A stretch of 64,000 nt of DNA. It comes from Macrocystis pyrifera. Its lineage: Eukaryota; Sar; Phaeophyceae; Laminariales; Laminariaceae. Shown one piece after another: positions 23,901 through 33,858 of the stretch. The number at the start of each line of letters is the position of its first letter. The stretch's first letter is position 1. The stretch is taken from the NCBI GenBank assembly GCA_031763025.1, contig JASSKH010000043.1, forward strand, positions 1,322,501-1,386,500. Reading direction: 5' to 3'. The notes beneath the pieces are model-generated. The model was not told the origin of the DNA. It did no database searches and saw only the letters and a program-made list of their open reading frames with translations. The position numbers were made by a program, and so were the translations under genes.

Positions 23901-25620
23901 CTGCTCGTAAATCACTCGCACCAGTTCGTTTACTCTGGATTTGACGAAGTGTTTACCCTGTGGTCTCTCAGCAGCGTTGGAAACGGGGGGCTGGATTGGT
24001 CCAGCGCGCAAATAGGGAAGGTGGGGCCAGTGCACCCGTGGACGCTTCCTTTAGATGCACTTCGCTCGAAACATCTCTTCTCCGAATACCACGCGAGATG
24101 ACACACACCTGTTGACAGAGTCGCTCGGAACGACGAGGTTGATGAGGGACGCGTGTAACGCTATATAGAAGCAGCCCTATTTCGGCAAAACTACGTGACA
24201 CTGATGCTGGTGGGAGTTCTCAGGGGACGGACTACGCAAAACCGGTTTTCGAGGCCAGCCGTTGGGTGCGGCATAGAGCCACTCGAGGCAGGAAAATCAG
24301 AAATCGTACTGTACGCGGTTGCACCCCTGCTCTAACATGCGTCGATAGTGTCAATTTCTGTATGTGCGGTGTTGATGATGATGCAGACTATATGGATAAT
24401 GACGATGATGATGATTATGCACGATGATGATGACGTTGATGATGAGGCACTGACGCTGGTTCCCACAGTGATGCCGATAATGACCAAAATGATCCAGATG
24501 ACGGCGAAGACCTGCACTAGTTGTTGTCTCCCATTGTCGCTCGAGAACTATCTGGCTCCGTCCACTCACGCCCATCCCACCCCTTGTTTCCGGCTGTCTA
24601 CCATCTGGCAGACATACCTTACAAGCGGACTGATGGTGCTGGCCTTCGAATTAATTGCCGTTCCAAACCTCACCCCACGATTAGGCGTCAAGGTGTCTCA
24701 GAGGTTGGGATCGGTCTTCGAGGTCCCCGTGTACGTCTTGATTCCACTAGTTTCTCGCGTCAATGGAGCTGAGTTCCCCGTCACTGCTGCGGCGATTTTC
24801 CTTCTGTTTGCTTGCTACGTCACCTCGAACTCGGTGAGTGCCATGAAGCCGACGATACGGGTAGAAAACAACGCACAAACGCCGCGACAACGGCTGTTCT
24901 GGGTTACGTTGTTCGGTAGACTCAAGCAAGCGGAGTGCTGCTTTTACTGATGCTGCCTCAGATTTACGGGAGGCGATCCTATCGAACACAATGGCCCAGT
25001 GGTGTTCCAGAGCGCTGTCCTATCGCAGTGACGGAGCGCAGATCGGTGTAACCCTCAAGTCGATGAGAAACGGAATCTGTAATCCATCTGACGACCCCTC
25101 CGAACCTAATATGCCTGTTAACGACAGCGCAGAACGCGCCCCGCAAGCGCCAGGGGGGTCACGCAGGGATCAAGGGCGTTTAAGTTGCCGGTTTTATTTA
25201 TCACCGTGGCTGGTTGAAGCCTAAATTATACTATCTTCCTCTGATCCCCTGCTCTCTATACTCTGCCTTTGATGTGATTCGTTTTCTCCATCCTGCCAGT
25301 TTTTTGTGGGTCTGTCATTGACCCTGAACAACGCCACGGGGCCGGACCGCCGCGGAGAACTGAATGGAATTTCGGCGACAGTGGCCTCTCTTGCGAGGGC
25401 TCTCTCCCCTGTCCTGTGTTCGTCCTTGTTCGCTTTCTCCATCGAAGGGCACCACCCATTCCCCTTCGACTACCGCCTCATGTTTTACCTCATGGCTTCG
25501 CTGCGACTGACCGTGGCATGCATGGGATGGAACACGATAGGAGGTAGTACCGAGTGCGTGGAGAACGTCGAAGTTGAGACCTCCGAAACCAGCGAGTCAT
25601 CAATATACGAGAAGCTGTAG
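5781..25620 (+). CDS. MFS transporter, ZIF-like (ZIFL) type, nine exons
   Basis: Spliced frame: 5781-5919, 18761-18944, 19649-19752, 20600-20705, 21391-21501, 22584-22884, 23925-24020, 24612-24833, 25300-25620. These sum to 1,584 bp (527 codons plus TAG) with every junction GT-AG and in phase. The protein has the 12-helix major facilitator plan. After TM2 comes motif A ([14 protein letters not shown]), TM5 holds the GPGLGG motif, and a ~100-residue hydrophilic loop splits the halves. Motifs and order resemble plant ZIF-like and fungal relatives, carriers of small organic molecules or metal chelators at vacuolar or plasma membranes; that function is inferred from family, and the substrate is unknown. 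ATG 5781 follows an in-frame stop and sits just before TM1, so it is the likely start, although a short upstream exon cannot be excluded. Oddities are the 12.8-kb first intron full of retroelements and a SINE in intron 5. Confidence 0.85.
7061..7086. repeat. AAC microsatellite
   Basis: About eight AAC units run from 7061. It lies within intron 1. Confidence 0.85.
7640..8286 (-). mobile_element. LINE 3' tail copies (two, overlapping LINE copy A)
   Basis: Two related segments share the core CCTGTCTGCC preceded by CTAGTC(A/G)GCCTG and followed by a C-rich stretch, near 7670-7720 and 7960-8110. The same core recurs near 10040 and 10340 next to LINE copy B. Because one directly follows the LINE reading frame on the minus strand, these are probably LINE 3' untranslated tails; the extra ones would be 5'-truncated insertions. 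Confidence 0.45.
8287..9960 (-). pseudogene. LINE-type reverse transcriptase, copy A, decayed
   Basis: A minus-strand reverse transcriptase of a non-LTR retrotransposon is broken into at least four frames. In order they show [20 protein letters not shown] (9582-9839), then after a frameshift [20 protein letters not shown] and [10 protein letters not shown] (9496-9714), a stop, then [20 protein letters not shown] and the catalytic box MLYADD near 9032-9052 (in 8650-9336), followed by [10 protein letters not shown] and [10 protein letters not shown] of the thumb. A C-terminal piece at 8287-8583 carries [18 protein letters not shown] and [11 protein letters not shown]. The order matches LINE ORF2 after the endonuclease; no endonuclease domain is seen, so the copy is 5'-truncated. 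Clade (RTE, Jockey or other) cannot be set by eye. It lies antisense inside intron 1 of the transporter gene and cannot be active. Confidence 0.85.
9961..10584 (-). mobile_element. LINE 3' tail copies between LINE A and LINE B
   Basis: Two more segments carry the CCTGTCTGC core (near 10060 as a variant and at 10350), followed by a C-rich stretch and CATCC..CGCTGGGTATCACCCGC, matching the region below LINE copy A. An A-run at 10245-10257 lies between them. They are read as 3' ends of the LINE family. Confidence 0.4.
10585..12290 (-). pseudogene. LINE-type reverse transcriptase, copy B, heavily decayed
   Basis: A second, more damaged relative of copy A on the same strand. Matching landmarks include the DNA around CCCTCTGTAGTTG (about 12020-12032, the NNYRG block), CCTTGCAACC..TGCACGACAAAC (11860-11880), the YADD box as [20 protein letters not shown] (11110-11340), and the C-terminal block [20 protein letters not shown] (near 10770-10800). 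Many stops and frameshifts separate these. A 128-bp internal tandem duplication (11216-11460) repeats the YADD region. It is not functional. Confidence 0.75.
11216..11460. repeat. 128-bp tandem duplication inside LINE copy B
   Basis: GCCTTCGTTTCCGA followed by ACCCTGCGGCCTACTAG begins at 11216 and again at 11344. The two units share GCGAGCCCTCC, GCCGAT.CGGAGGCAATTC and ACAACATGCCCACA. The second unit is slightly shorter and diverged. The repeat duplicates the region encoding the YADD box. Confidence 0.8.
12862..12867. repeat. Target-site duplication, left copy (GGGCTA)
   Basis: GGGCTA directly abuts the TG..CA-bounded LTR element and recurs at 14633-14638. If the element is taken to end one base later, the duplication is the 5-bp GGCTA; the sequence cannot tell these apart. 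Confidence 0.8.
12868..13097 (-). repeat. 3' LTR of the gag-only element
   Basis: 230 bp, reading TGTAGCC... to ...GGCCA on the minus strand. Identical to the 5' LTR at 14403-14632. Its first bases supply the gag stop codon TAG (13093-13095). Confidence 0.92.
13093..14193 (-). CDS. Gag-like nucleocapsid protein with CCHC zinc knuckle
   Basis: A 366-residue single-exon frame. The N-terminal ~220 residues are mainly helical and polar ([44 protein letters not shown]), consistent with a Copia-type gag core that packages element RNA. A Gln/Lys-rich linker (residues ~233-248) leads to one zinc knuckle, C254-X2-C257-X4-H262-X4-C267, which binds RNA. After it comes a Gly/Arg/Ser-rich tail with RGG-like repeats (about 271-312) and an Ala/Gly/Ser-rich end. 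The start was taken at the first ATG, about 209 bp downstream of the 5' LTR. The frame is intact with no stops. The last codon before the stop abuts the 3' LTR. Antisense to the host transporter gene. Confidence 0.88.
   Translation of the reverse strand: MAHTASTPLVVGESLTPPKYGEVWTEQASRVFYAAYLDYEERLQLANAQGVVQHSKVSMGQLIPNYIHRCFEGFYKHQTTMTASELLDAVRQHAGYTTTSNRFDTSRAAADLRRVLSMRRDEKQGGETSVKDRAMMVNSAMEKYFAENHAVHAMYRAQDRSWLPGPAEFVSMALVDGLWPSEFKKYVKGQLTYAAGWKKDPALVMDQIFSAAEQWKFIEAYGRKDAAGAAEPRRQQQQKPKQQQSAKKSFVRVCFECGDPNHYVSDCPKASGGGTAPSSGGRGSSGYRGGRNGGRGRFNHGRGRGGRGGNQLTAGGGTSAVASSTSGAPAAGAAGSGSGSSIAGRAVYVGGAGTSFVSSELALGVL
14403..14632 (-). repeat. 5' LTR of the gag-only element
   Basis: 230 bp, identical to 12868-13097. 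Transcription of the element would begin in this copy and run leftward. No obvious TATA box is seen within it. Confidence 0.92.
14633..14638. repeat. Target-site duplication, right copy (GGGCTA)
   Basis: Matches 12862-12867 exactly and directly follows the LTR end ...GGCTACA. Confidence 0.8.
15012..15250 (-). mobile_element. TIR element with CGTTCTACGATAGAGG ends, copy 1
   Basis: About 240 bp with inverted ends CGTTCTACGATAGAGGT and, at the right, its near complement (CTGTCGTAGAACG). Internal blocks shared with copies 2 and 3 include GGAGC.CCACAC, ATTCCGAC(A/G)AT and CCC(G/A)TCAT.CAGAAA, here in reverse orientation. No coding capacity, so a MITE. The superfamily is undetermined because no clear target-site duplication was found. 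Confidence 0.75.
18761..18944 (+). CDS. MFS transporter exon 2 (TM2, motif A, TM3)
   Basis: Acceptor is CACCAG|GG and donor TATAG|GTACGA. It encodes [19 protein letters not shown] (TM2), the motif A loop [14 protein letters not shown], and TM3 ([15 protein letters not shown]). The Asp and Arg of motif A, which gate the carrier, are both present. Confidence 0.9.
19649..19752 (+). CDS. MFS transporter exon 3 (TM4)
   Basis: Acceptor is CTCCCCAG|GTTTC and donor ATAACAA|GTGAGT. It encodes [20 protein letters not shown], the conserved TM4 segment, followed by [15 protein letters not shown]. It matches the family pattern RFLLGxLNG. Confidence 0.9.
20600..20705 (+). CDS. MFS transporter exon 4 (TM5, motif C)
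   Basis: Acceptor is TTACTCTAG|CT and donor GGAAG|GTGCCT. It encodes [20 protein letters not shown], the antiporter-type motif C of TM5, then [15 protein letters not shown]. Confidence 0.9.
21391..21501 (+). CDS. MFS transporter exon 5 (TM6)
   Basis: Acceptor is TTCACAG|GCATCC and donor CAGAC|GTGAGT. It encodes [20 protein letters not shown] and [16 protein letters not shown], i.e. TM6 and the start of the central loop. It fits the family pattern FPYLLPC after FGR. Confidence 0.9.
22062..22329 (-). mobile_element. tRNA-derived SINE, copy 1
   Basis: On the minus strand the head reads like a tRNA. Box A resembles TGGCTTGGTAGG (22313-22327) and box B is GAGTTCGATCCTC (22272-22286), set in a perfect T stem GTGAG/CTCAC. 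A shared body of about 200 bp follows and ends AGTTAGGCTGGAAAGTAAAAGTG. Copies 2 and 3 lie at 40303 and 51659. It sits in intron 5 of the transporter gene (between exons 5 and 6), antisense. Confidence 0.8.
22584..22884 (+). CDS. MFS transporter exon 6 (central cytosolic loop)
   Basis: Acceptor is TTTGCAAG|CATAAAG and donor TATTCG|GTGCGA. It encodes about 100 mostly polar residues that link the two six-helix halves, ending [18 protein letters not shown], which begins TM7. Sequence such as [20 protein letters not shown] suggests a disordered, variable linker. Confidence 0.85.
23925..24020 (+). CDS. MFS transporter exon 7 (TM7)
   Basis: Acceptor is CTCGCACCAG|TTCG and donor GGGAAG|GTGGGG, phase 0 on both sides. 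It encodes [18 protein letters not shown] and the loop [14 protein letters not shown], matching the family pattern of an acidic residue and FxLW in TM7 and a G-L-x-W/Y loop before TM8. Confidence 0.9.
24612..24833 (+). CDS. MFS transporter exon 8 (TM8 to TM10)
   Basis: Acceptor is ATCTGGCAG|ACATAC and donor AACTCG|GTGAGT, phase 0. It encodes TM8 ([20 protein letters not shown]), a loop with [11 protein letters not shown]9 ([11 protein letters not shown]) and TM10 ([18 protein letters not shown]). Confidence 0.9.
25300..25620 (+). CDS. MFS transporter exon 9 (TM11, TM12, C-terminal tail)
   Basis: Acceptor is CCATCCTGCCAG|TTTTTT. It encodes [20 protein letters not shown] and [20 protein letters not shown] (TM11 region with the family N-x-S/A-x-P-x-x-x-G-x-x-N-G pattern), then TM12 and an acidic, Ser/Thr-rich tail ending SSIYEKL before TAG at 25618-25620. 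Confidence 0.9.
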   Translation, partial: FFVGLSLTLNNATGPDRRGELNGISATVASLARALSPVLCSSLFAFSIEGHHPFPFDYRLMFYLMASLRLTVACMGWNTIGGSTECVENVEVETSETSESSIYEKL

Positions 25621-27583
25621 GGGTTCACAGGAAGTGGAAGAATGCGTTTAAGCCGTTTACGGGAGATCGTTTTGAACAGCCCTCCATTGTCAGTTTCGAC
25701 TGGTTTGCGCGGGGGCAGGGGGGGGCAACACGCTTGACACGTGGACCTGACACCCGACGAAGGCGATCTGTGGCGGGCGTGTACCCGTCGTGCTCTTTAC
25801 AGGCCTTAATTTGCAACGTCACAATCTATAACCCAACAATCTTTGTTCACGATCAAAGCTTTATGGGTTAGTCCATTAGTGAGTAATCGAGGTATTCGTC
25901 CGTGATCTAAACCGGTCCCTAGTAGGCTAGCAGGGGTGCCTGCTCTGTCGCGCGTATGAGAGAGAAGCACGCCACCAACGCCACAGGAACGGGTAGAGCG
26001 GCGCCGGAGATCTGACGAGAAAACGAGCGAGGAATAACCGAAGGCTGACATACACGCGAGAAACGAGAAATTCAGTTGCTATCCTCACGTTTGTGTATAA
26101 CACACCAATGAGGTCATTTTCACGCACAGAGTCCAGCCTAGACTCGCTTTCATGTTTCATATTGCGTGTCCTGCACCTTATTGCTTGTGTTTGTGTTGAA
26201 GAGTATCGCTGAAGCATCGTGGAAGGCATCAGCAGACCTGGTTCGAGATGTACATGCAATGATCGTCGACATTTTTCATGGGTGTAGGCCGGGGGAAGAG
26301 GAGGTGCATACAGTGCCCTGCACAGTTCCTGATAGGTAGACGGTATTGAGAGCGAGTGAGGGGAAAATTCCACGGTAGGGGTGGCGGCTTATTTTCAAGA
26401 GCTCTTTCCTCACACAAGGAGCTCAATACATCATCCGAACCATGACTTCGAAGGAGCGCTTGTTCCCGCAGCCCCAACCAAGACTTCTATGCGCTATGTA
26501 GTCCTCAAACCAATGTACTGTTAATACGAAACAAATACGCTAATAACCGATTACCTGAGGAGCTCAACCGTTTAGAAAATGTCAATCTAGAAACTGCAAC
26601 CAGTACCGCGGGGTGAGGCGTGACAAAGGCGTGCTACGCTATCTTGCGAACCACAGCTTACGCATCCGCATCGTGTACACCTATGGGTTTAAACGTATTC
26701 TGGTACGTTAGGAACATGCACGGTGGTACTTACTCCACGAGACTGTCTTGCCCCACCGTGGGCGAAGGTTGGGTGTAGACAAAAGGGATACATGTATTTA
26801 GTTATCTCCAACTTTCTTGACATAGGGTTAGGGTTAACCAAGGTTATCGGGTCACGGCCGGCGGTCTAACGTATATTCCCGAGCTATGCGACGGTAGATA
26901 ATCGATTCCCAGTCTGTGAGGTAGATAGTTCAAGTCCGGGAGGTTTGTGATCTGTGTGGTCGAGCTTATGTGACCAAGTGGCAGCTGAATAGCCCGCATG
27001 ATCAAGGGCATGCTTTCAGGGGTGGATCTGCACTCTAGGGTTCCTTCACACAATCGCATACCGGCAAATTTGTAGCTTGATGATCGAGCGTTGTCCGTCC
27101 GACATTCCCAATGTGCTGCCTTTATTCCGGGCTTTTCTTGCCAGGAACCACCCGATATTTCTACAACCCCAACTTAATATTTCACGGGGTACTCTAATAT
27201 ATTGCTATGGTACGTCCAGGACACTATTTTAAATCGCGTTTTTGGTCATGGGTCACGAAATGAAGCATATTTTTCAGCCGATACCACCGTATTCGTCTCC
27301 GCAAAGACAAGGAAAATCGAAGCTGGGCGCGATAAAAAAATCGCGTTTCACTCTAAATCTAAGTAGTTGCGGGACTATCCATCAAGAAACAACTCCCCTC
27401 CGGGGCGTGCCTAGGGTAGTGGTGCAACAACAAATTGAAAACGGCATAGGTTTACAAGGCTTTGGTTGGGTAGGCGATTGGTTACCCTTTTACCTCTGAC
27501 CCCTGGGATCAAGAACTAAACAATAGCATGCGATATTGTACCATATAATACGCAGGTGATTTTTTGCTACGCCGCTCTGGAGG

Positions 27584-27827
27584 CGTTCTACGATAGAGTT
27601 TCACCACCTTTAACTGTCTGAAGCTCTTCCCTTGAGAAGCTCCACACGTCACCCGAAAACTTACTTCAGCGAAAATCAAATGGCAAGCCAGATAGATAAT
27701 CCCACGGCCCAAGTGCACCTTTACGTCTTTTTCCGAAACAAGATTCGCATTCCGACGATTATGGCTTAGGAGCCCCATCATCCAGAAAACACATTTGGAG
27801 CAAATGTGCGACCTCTATCGTAGAACG
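27584..27827 (+). mobile_element. TIR element with CGTTCTACGATAGAG ends, copy 2
   Basis: 244 bp with inverted ends CGTTCTACGATAGAG and CTCTATCGTAGAACG. This is the best complete copy of the family. Internal blocks align with copy 1 (reversed) and copy 3 (same orientation). No reading frame of note. Confidence 0.8.
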
Positions 27828-29094
27828 TGTCTTATGCGGGGCGCAGGGTGTGGGGAGCAGGGATATGTGTGCCAACCCATATATTTCCCGCTTCATGTCG
27901 GAGGTGATATCAATACAGTAAACACGTATTTTGTGAAGCGGGGACAAAACTGAAGGGTAGTTTGACCTTCCGGTGGTTTCACATGCACAGGAGGAGGAAT
28001 ATGCAGTCGCCCATCGTCGCAGACGGAACGAGTAGCTGGGCTTTTTGTGTGTCTTGCTCTCCTGGTCGCTCGTGCGTGTTTTGCTGTGCGAACCCTACCT
28101 GATAACGTAATAGCACCAGCACCAGCTGCAGTACACAGGGGGTTAGCGTTTTGATACACTGCTTCGACACCGAGCTGGCCACAACCCGCATGGCTGCCCA
28201 AATGGTCAAGGCGACACTAGCCCAGAGGACTGAGCGTCAGAACTAAGGCAGTAACAGATGTTTAGGCGTATATCGTCCTGCTCATGCTACTTGTTGTCTT
28301 TGGATCAATTTAATTTCTTGTCCTATTGACTTGGCGCGGTTGCGCGAATGCGGGTGTTGTCATGATGATTCCTGATTGCATATTTATTCCCCTTGAGTTT
28401 GCGGCTAGAAGAAGTACTGCAGTACTCGTATACCACAGCAAGAACTCATTGGAGCGTGCTTTCTGTTGTTTGACCGATCGAAAATCTACTGTCCAAGATC
28501 CGCCAACGCGCACAAATTGTCGAGAGTAACCAGTAAACGGCAGCGCGAGAATCTCGCGACAACAGCCTTTACAGTTGTGTAGCACACGGTAAAAGTACGA
28601 GCTGGGGCAGCCACCACAACGTTATTTGCTGCCTCGATTACTGCTGACTATGTTTTTGTGGTGGGGTCGTGCAGCCCTGTGCTGCTGCTGTGTTTGTACG
28701 TCAACTATCAACAACAGCAGTCGACGCACATACGAGGCCACGAAAGAAGGTTCGAGGTTGACCACGAAACAGTAAATGCGGACTACAGCACACCACGGCA
28801 CCATATGGCACCCCCGTGGACTCTCCCCCAGCGGTGTGATGGACGTTACTGACTGAGCTGAATTTCCTTAATTTCAAAGCTTGCACCTGCACAGCAAATT
28901 GACGTTTGTTAACAGCTGCCTCCCCTGACTGCTCTCTGTACGTGCTGGTAGTAAAACTCTACAACAAGTAGGCGGTCTCTTCAAAGGACAACTTCGAGTA
29001 TACGTATATGTGATGGGAGAACAAACAGCAGTACGATTTTGTACTCTATCCAATTGATGTGAGTCGGTCATCCATCAAGCACACGAGACCATAG

Positions 29095-29120
29095 CACAGC
29101 AGCAGCAGCAGCAGCAGCAT
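29095..29120. repeat. CAG microsatellite
   Basis: About eight CAG units. No gene is seen around it. Confidence 0.85.
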
Positions 29121-30839
29121 CACGTGTCCGACCACTGCCCAGGGATCAAAACAAGGGGAAGGGATGTAAATCGATGCTGGGGTTAGCCCAGGGGATCCTA
29201 TGTTGTAGGAACACCGTTTGTGTGCTACGCGATATTTTGTTGTGTAGCTAATATGTCGGCCATAGAGGTGCATTTATGTGTTTGTTTCATGGTAAATTCT
29301 CGCACAGGCTTATCAAGCGTTCAGAGATCTTCGAGTGAGAAATAGCCAAGAAGAAATGTAGGCGCACCTCTATGGTAGCTAGTGTCATCTCGTCACAGAG
29401 TTCGGTCTCGGGTAACACCCCTCATCACCAGGAGGTGTTTAAACGGTCGTCACTACAGTAGATTCTATGAGCTTCACATCTGTGCCCGTCACGAGGCACT
29501 CCGCGTAAGGTACAGTTCCTACCCGGGTATATACTTTGGAAGTAATATTTTGTTCCACCGTTGGCAGCAAGCCTGGCGGCAGAGCATCACCCGTTTTGGA
29601 GCTGTCATTGGTCTCAGTAGCTTTTCCTCCAACCAAGTACTGTCCAATATACAGGTTGTTTGCTTTTTGTTTCACCTAGGTCCGTAGGAATCGCACATAC
29701 CTAACTGTCCAGAAACGTTCGAAAGGTTGGGCTGCAGTACACACAATATAATTTGAACACTCGTTGTACGTCTCGATAGAGATGGCAATCGTGGCGGTAG
29801 CGACGCCGACGGGAGGCACAACAGACACGCGAAGATAGATACGGTGTACTTCGCACACGTATGTTCCTTGCGGGCCCATACGATGCTAAGCTTCGTACCA
29901 TGGAAACAAAGACGACTATGCGAAAAGCTCTCTCGTATCACTCAAGGAAATCCTCACCGGCTATGTATGTATAACCACAAAAATTCAGTTACAAATACAG
30001 CTGGAATTGCGCGTGTTCCTTCGCATGAGTGTGCATGTGACGGCACCGGTCACAACTTTTTCAACGCAAGGCTCCTCGCTTGAGCTTGATGTCTCCCTCA
30101 AAATTCAGACAATGAGAGTCAATATTGAGCTAAAACCTCGGCCTATCACAGGGACTCTTCGAACTATCACGACAACAGTAAGTGAGACCAGCGGTCTTTA
30201 GTGTAAAGGCAGCCTTCGTTTTGGATGAGATGATGCTACCCCTGTCTAGTCGTAGCACGCGCCTAACACGGCCGGAATGTTGCCTCGATCGGGCAGCCCT
30301 TGTATCCACTGCATGTTTGAACCAAACACTACCGTCAAGAAGGGTCGAGTTTGCGCGGAGTCACGATCGTTTCTCAGAGCTCGACGTTTTCTTTGAAGGG
30401 AGCCCAACGTCTCCACGGGGAAAAACGTTGGTTTCGAACAATACCACAATGTTAGACTTTCACGTCCCCTGGCGTCGTCCAAAACTCGTTCCGTGAAAAC
30501 GATCGTAACCCTGTGCGACGAAAGAAAAGGAACAGGAGAAGAATTCGATCCCGTCCGCCGGGTAGGCAATCCTTGTTCGAATCCGCTAGATTCTTTCCTC
30601 ACCTTCGTATCTGAGGAACAAAAGAATGTTGGGGTTCAGGTTAATCGGGCCGCACCGACGTTGAAGCACACACTCATATATCTGTTGGGCGACATGCGGT
30701 CGCGCGCACAGGTGGTTGGCTTTCTGGCTGGGCGTGTTTCTTTAAGGGGGGTGTATAGCCTTGTATTCTTTGACTTTCTATTCGAGGCGTAGGGGTTACG
30801 ATCTTTCGTTTACAATGGGTTTGCACATCCTAAAGCTCC

Positions 30840-30948
30840 TATTACGGGGGTCCATAGTTAATAGGACCTACGGCATACATAAAAACCTATATATTTACCT
30901 ATTTTTACTAACAAAATTTGTTCCCGTTAACTATGGACCCCCGCAATA
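30840..30948. mobile_element. TA-flanked MITE, copy b
   Basis: 109 bp including the flanking TA dinucleotides. Left end TTACGGGGGTCCATAG, right end CTATGGACCCCCGCAA, AT-rich middle with AAAACCTATATATTTACC. Close to the family consensus. Confidence 0.85.
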
Positions 30949-33675
30949 GCATCTGAGGACTTGGTATTCAACCCTCAGTGGGTGAGACGCTTCATGCCTC
31001 TACAGCGAGGCAGTGATGGTGTTAGCAGGCCGGGGCTGCCTGAAAATTTGCGCTTTTCGGTCGGCTATGACTTACATCTGTGCAGCACAACGGATTGGGG
31101 GGATACTTAATCACTGGGTGCCTCTTCCCCGTTGCCACGGTAGAAGGGGGCCGGGTCCGTCTCTCCTTCTCCGCAGCCCGTATGACGGCGAGCCTGCCAA
31201 GCGATCTGCGGATCGCAGAGCCGCTGAACCACTTCAAGATGTGAGCCTTTCGAGTCGGAAGACGGACGCTAGCGAGCTACTACTGTCTCCAGAGTTCGAA
31301 CAGGATCTTGCGCCGTGTGCAGGAAAGGACCGAGTCGATGTTAAAGAAGTTTGGCTGAGATAACTCTGCCCCTGACTAGTGGTCAACTACAAACACAATC
31401 TAAAAGAGGATCACGAAGTATGGACGGGATCACAGGCCGGCGCAGGGGGCCTCATGTAATCCACCACTTGCATTAAATGATCTACGCTAGAGAGACAAAA
31501 TACAACAGTAAAATGACGATCCAATCGACAGGCTCAAGATTTAGCACAAACAATGGAACCATCGATGATATCGAAATGTCTCGAAATTTGTATCGCAACG
31601 AGGTCAGTTCTTATTGTCGCTCCCGAAATCTCGCGAGTAGAGTTGGTCGCAACATTTCTTGAGACCATCCTACCCACCCGGCAGTAGGATTAGTAATATT
31701 TAGCCTATATACCCAGATCATTTACGGCTACGAACCCCGCGCAGAGTACGCGATACGCTAGTCTACTCAGCGCGGGGGGAAATACCAGACAAGACCTCCT
31801 GCCAGGCGCGGGAGGCCTCTCCCGAAAACACGTTGCGGCCTATCCGCTCGAGTGTGGCGTTCATGTCACGGTCTGCAAGTCGCTCCCTGCCCTAAACCAC
31901 GCAGAACCAGGAATTATCCAACACGCTTGAAGATGCTCGTTCCCGTAGGGTTCATCAACCAACCTAAGGACACCCCCTTTTTTTTCCGCCGCCACGCAAT
32001 TGCCGACAGCGACAAGAAAACAACATGGAAATCAGGGCAGCGATAGGTCCACAAACACTAACATCGTTCCGTTTTAGCACACTTCATTGTAGGAACACTA
32101 GAACACGGCAGTGTACAGGAAAAATCATGCTGGGACGAAAATGATAAAAGTAGCACTTCTTCCCAGCGTCCACAAAGAAATTTCTCGGATCCGGGTACAT
32201 ACCCGCCGCAAAAACAGACAAAACATCAGTCTGTCCTACGGTATGGGAGTCAAAGATCAACGGTATCCGCCGCTCCACAGCCACCACCAAACGACCACCA
32301 CATTGTGAATGAACACCACGCAAGCGCCGATCGCCACAACCGATGAAAACGCAGTCCCACTCTGCGGCGTGTAGGCGTCGACCACACACAAGACAACCTC
32401 TTCGAAGCGTCCCCTCCCCCGAGGCACGCGAGACCAACAAACGATAACCACGCTGTAAGGCAGCAATATGTGTCGATGATGGTTTGGGCATCAACACCCC
32501 TTACAACCAACCAGCCCCCCCCTCCCTCGATCTGTTGTTGTACGACGACGGCCATTCGTAAGGTCGAGAACATCCCTGCTATCGAGTACTCCAACCCCCC
32601 CCCGCCCCGCACGGCCTTGAGGCTAAAACATCACCCCCCCCTTCCCCCCCCCCCTCTGAGTACATCTCCTCTACGCCCCTCCCCTTCCCACCACCCACGA
32701 CCGTAACCCAAGCATTCGCAATGACATTGCTTAACGAAAACGGATAAATACACAAATACCTGGTTTTCGTTATGGAGGCGCGGAAAGGAACATATATATC
32801 CCCCCAAACGCCCGCCACCTTCTGCGGATACCACTCCACCACACACGGCAATATACGAGTCCAAGGTACGGCATTCAAAAGGTGGTATCACCCCCACCCA
32901 GCGTCCACGGCCTAACTGCGCTGCGGCAAACGAGAACCACTGAATGGGAGCGACAGTCTATGATCATACGACTACGGGCATGCATGAATCTGACTACACT
33001 CAACCCCCCGCGACGCTACCTCCTCAACTCAGAATCGCTGCTAGGTCTCCACAATCCACGTGGTTTTCTGTGCAGTTCTTCGTGTGAGCACTGTAGGTAC
33101 ATGTACACCCCCGTCATTGTACCAGGTAACACGTGTTTCACGAGACTGTGCAGCCGCGGGCAAGCCCATTGGGCAGTTTTTTTTTACTGAATGAGACACG
33201 TCTTGACGACGACTGCCCGTACGTTTGGTGCCAGAACATGTTTCGGATTACCGGTACACCTAGACACGTCAGGCCACCGTCACGCGTGGTCGAAGGCAGG
33301 AATAGTTACGAACGTGTTTGGCCAATCACTAGGCGGCAATAAAGGCCCTGCCATATTCTAGCTCAGCCAGCACCTTGACATGGCGCAAGACCGAGTGGAC
33401 CCACGTTTCCACGATTTCGCTGTTGTAATAAACGACTAAATACATGTATTAAACTGCCCGCGCCAGAACAAGTGGCATCCGACTCGATTTTTTTTCCTTT
33501 TCGCAAAACCGAGACAACACGCACCTTCTGTTGCACATTATTTGTCGCCACGTTTCTGGCGCTGTCTTTGCGGTCTTTTCTTTCAAGATCATGTTAACGC
33601 AGAGCCTGATGACGAGTGAATATTCAGGCTCGACGCGTCCCACAGACAGTGTCGCGTCAAATTACCAGCCTGAAT

Positions 33676-33858
33676 TGTGGCATCATAGCGAATATACCTC
33701 CATTGTGGGAGCACGAGGGCATGATGATCGTGGCTAAAAGTCTGGAGTTCACCTGGGAAAAACCGCACAGCCGCCCGGATATTGTGTTATATGACAACGC
33801 CTGCCAGCTGCGCCGCAAGGGACCATCTTATCGAGGACGTTTGGCTCTTTCAATTTGA
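33676..33858 (+). pseudogene. Fragment resembling a KDZ-type transposase
   Basis: An open stretch reads CGIIANIPPLWEHEGMMIVA, then RPDIVLYDNACQLRRKG. The pattern of a C-G-I/V start, an E-G/S tract and, about 30 residues later, a hydrophobic run plus YDNACxLRR recalls the catalytic-core region of Kyakuja-Dileera-Zisupton transposases. The frame ends soon after in a T-rich stretch (33865-33876) and nothing upstream continues the domain, so this would be a relic. The identification rests on memory of the motif only, and a chance match is possible. Confidence 0.4.

Noticed and set aside
24348..24950. 200-codon open frame with GATGATG-type start
   Set aside because: Only 24612-24833 is coding (transporter exon 8); the rest is intron read-through over a simple repeat.
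24962..25050. Candidate extra exon between transporter exons 8 and 9
   Set aside because: Exons 8 and 9 already join in phase, and the join [14 protein letters not shown] fits the family spacing of TM11.
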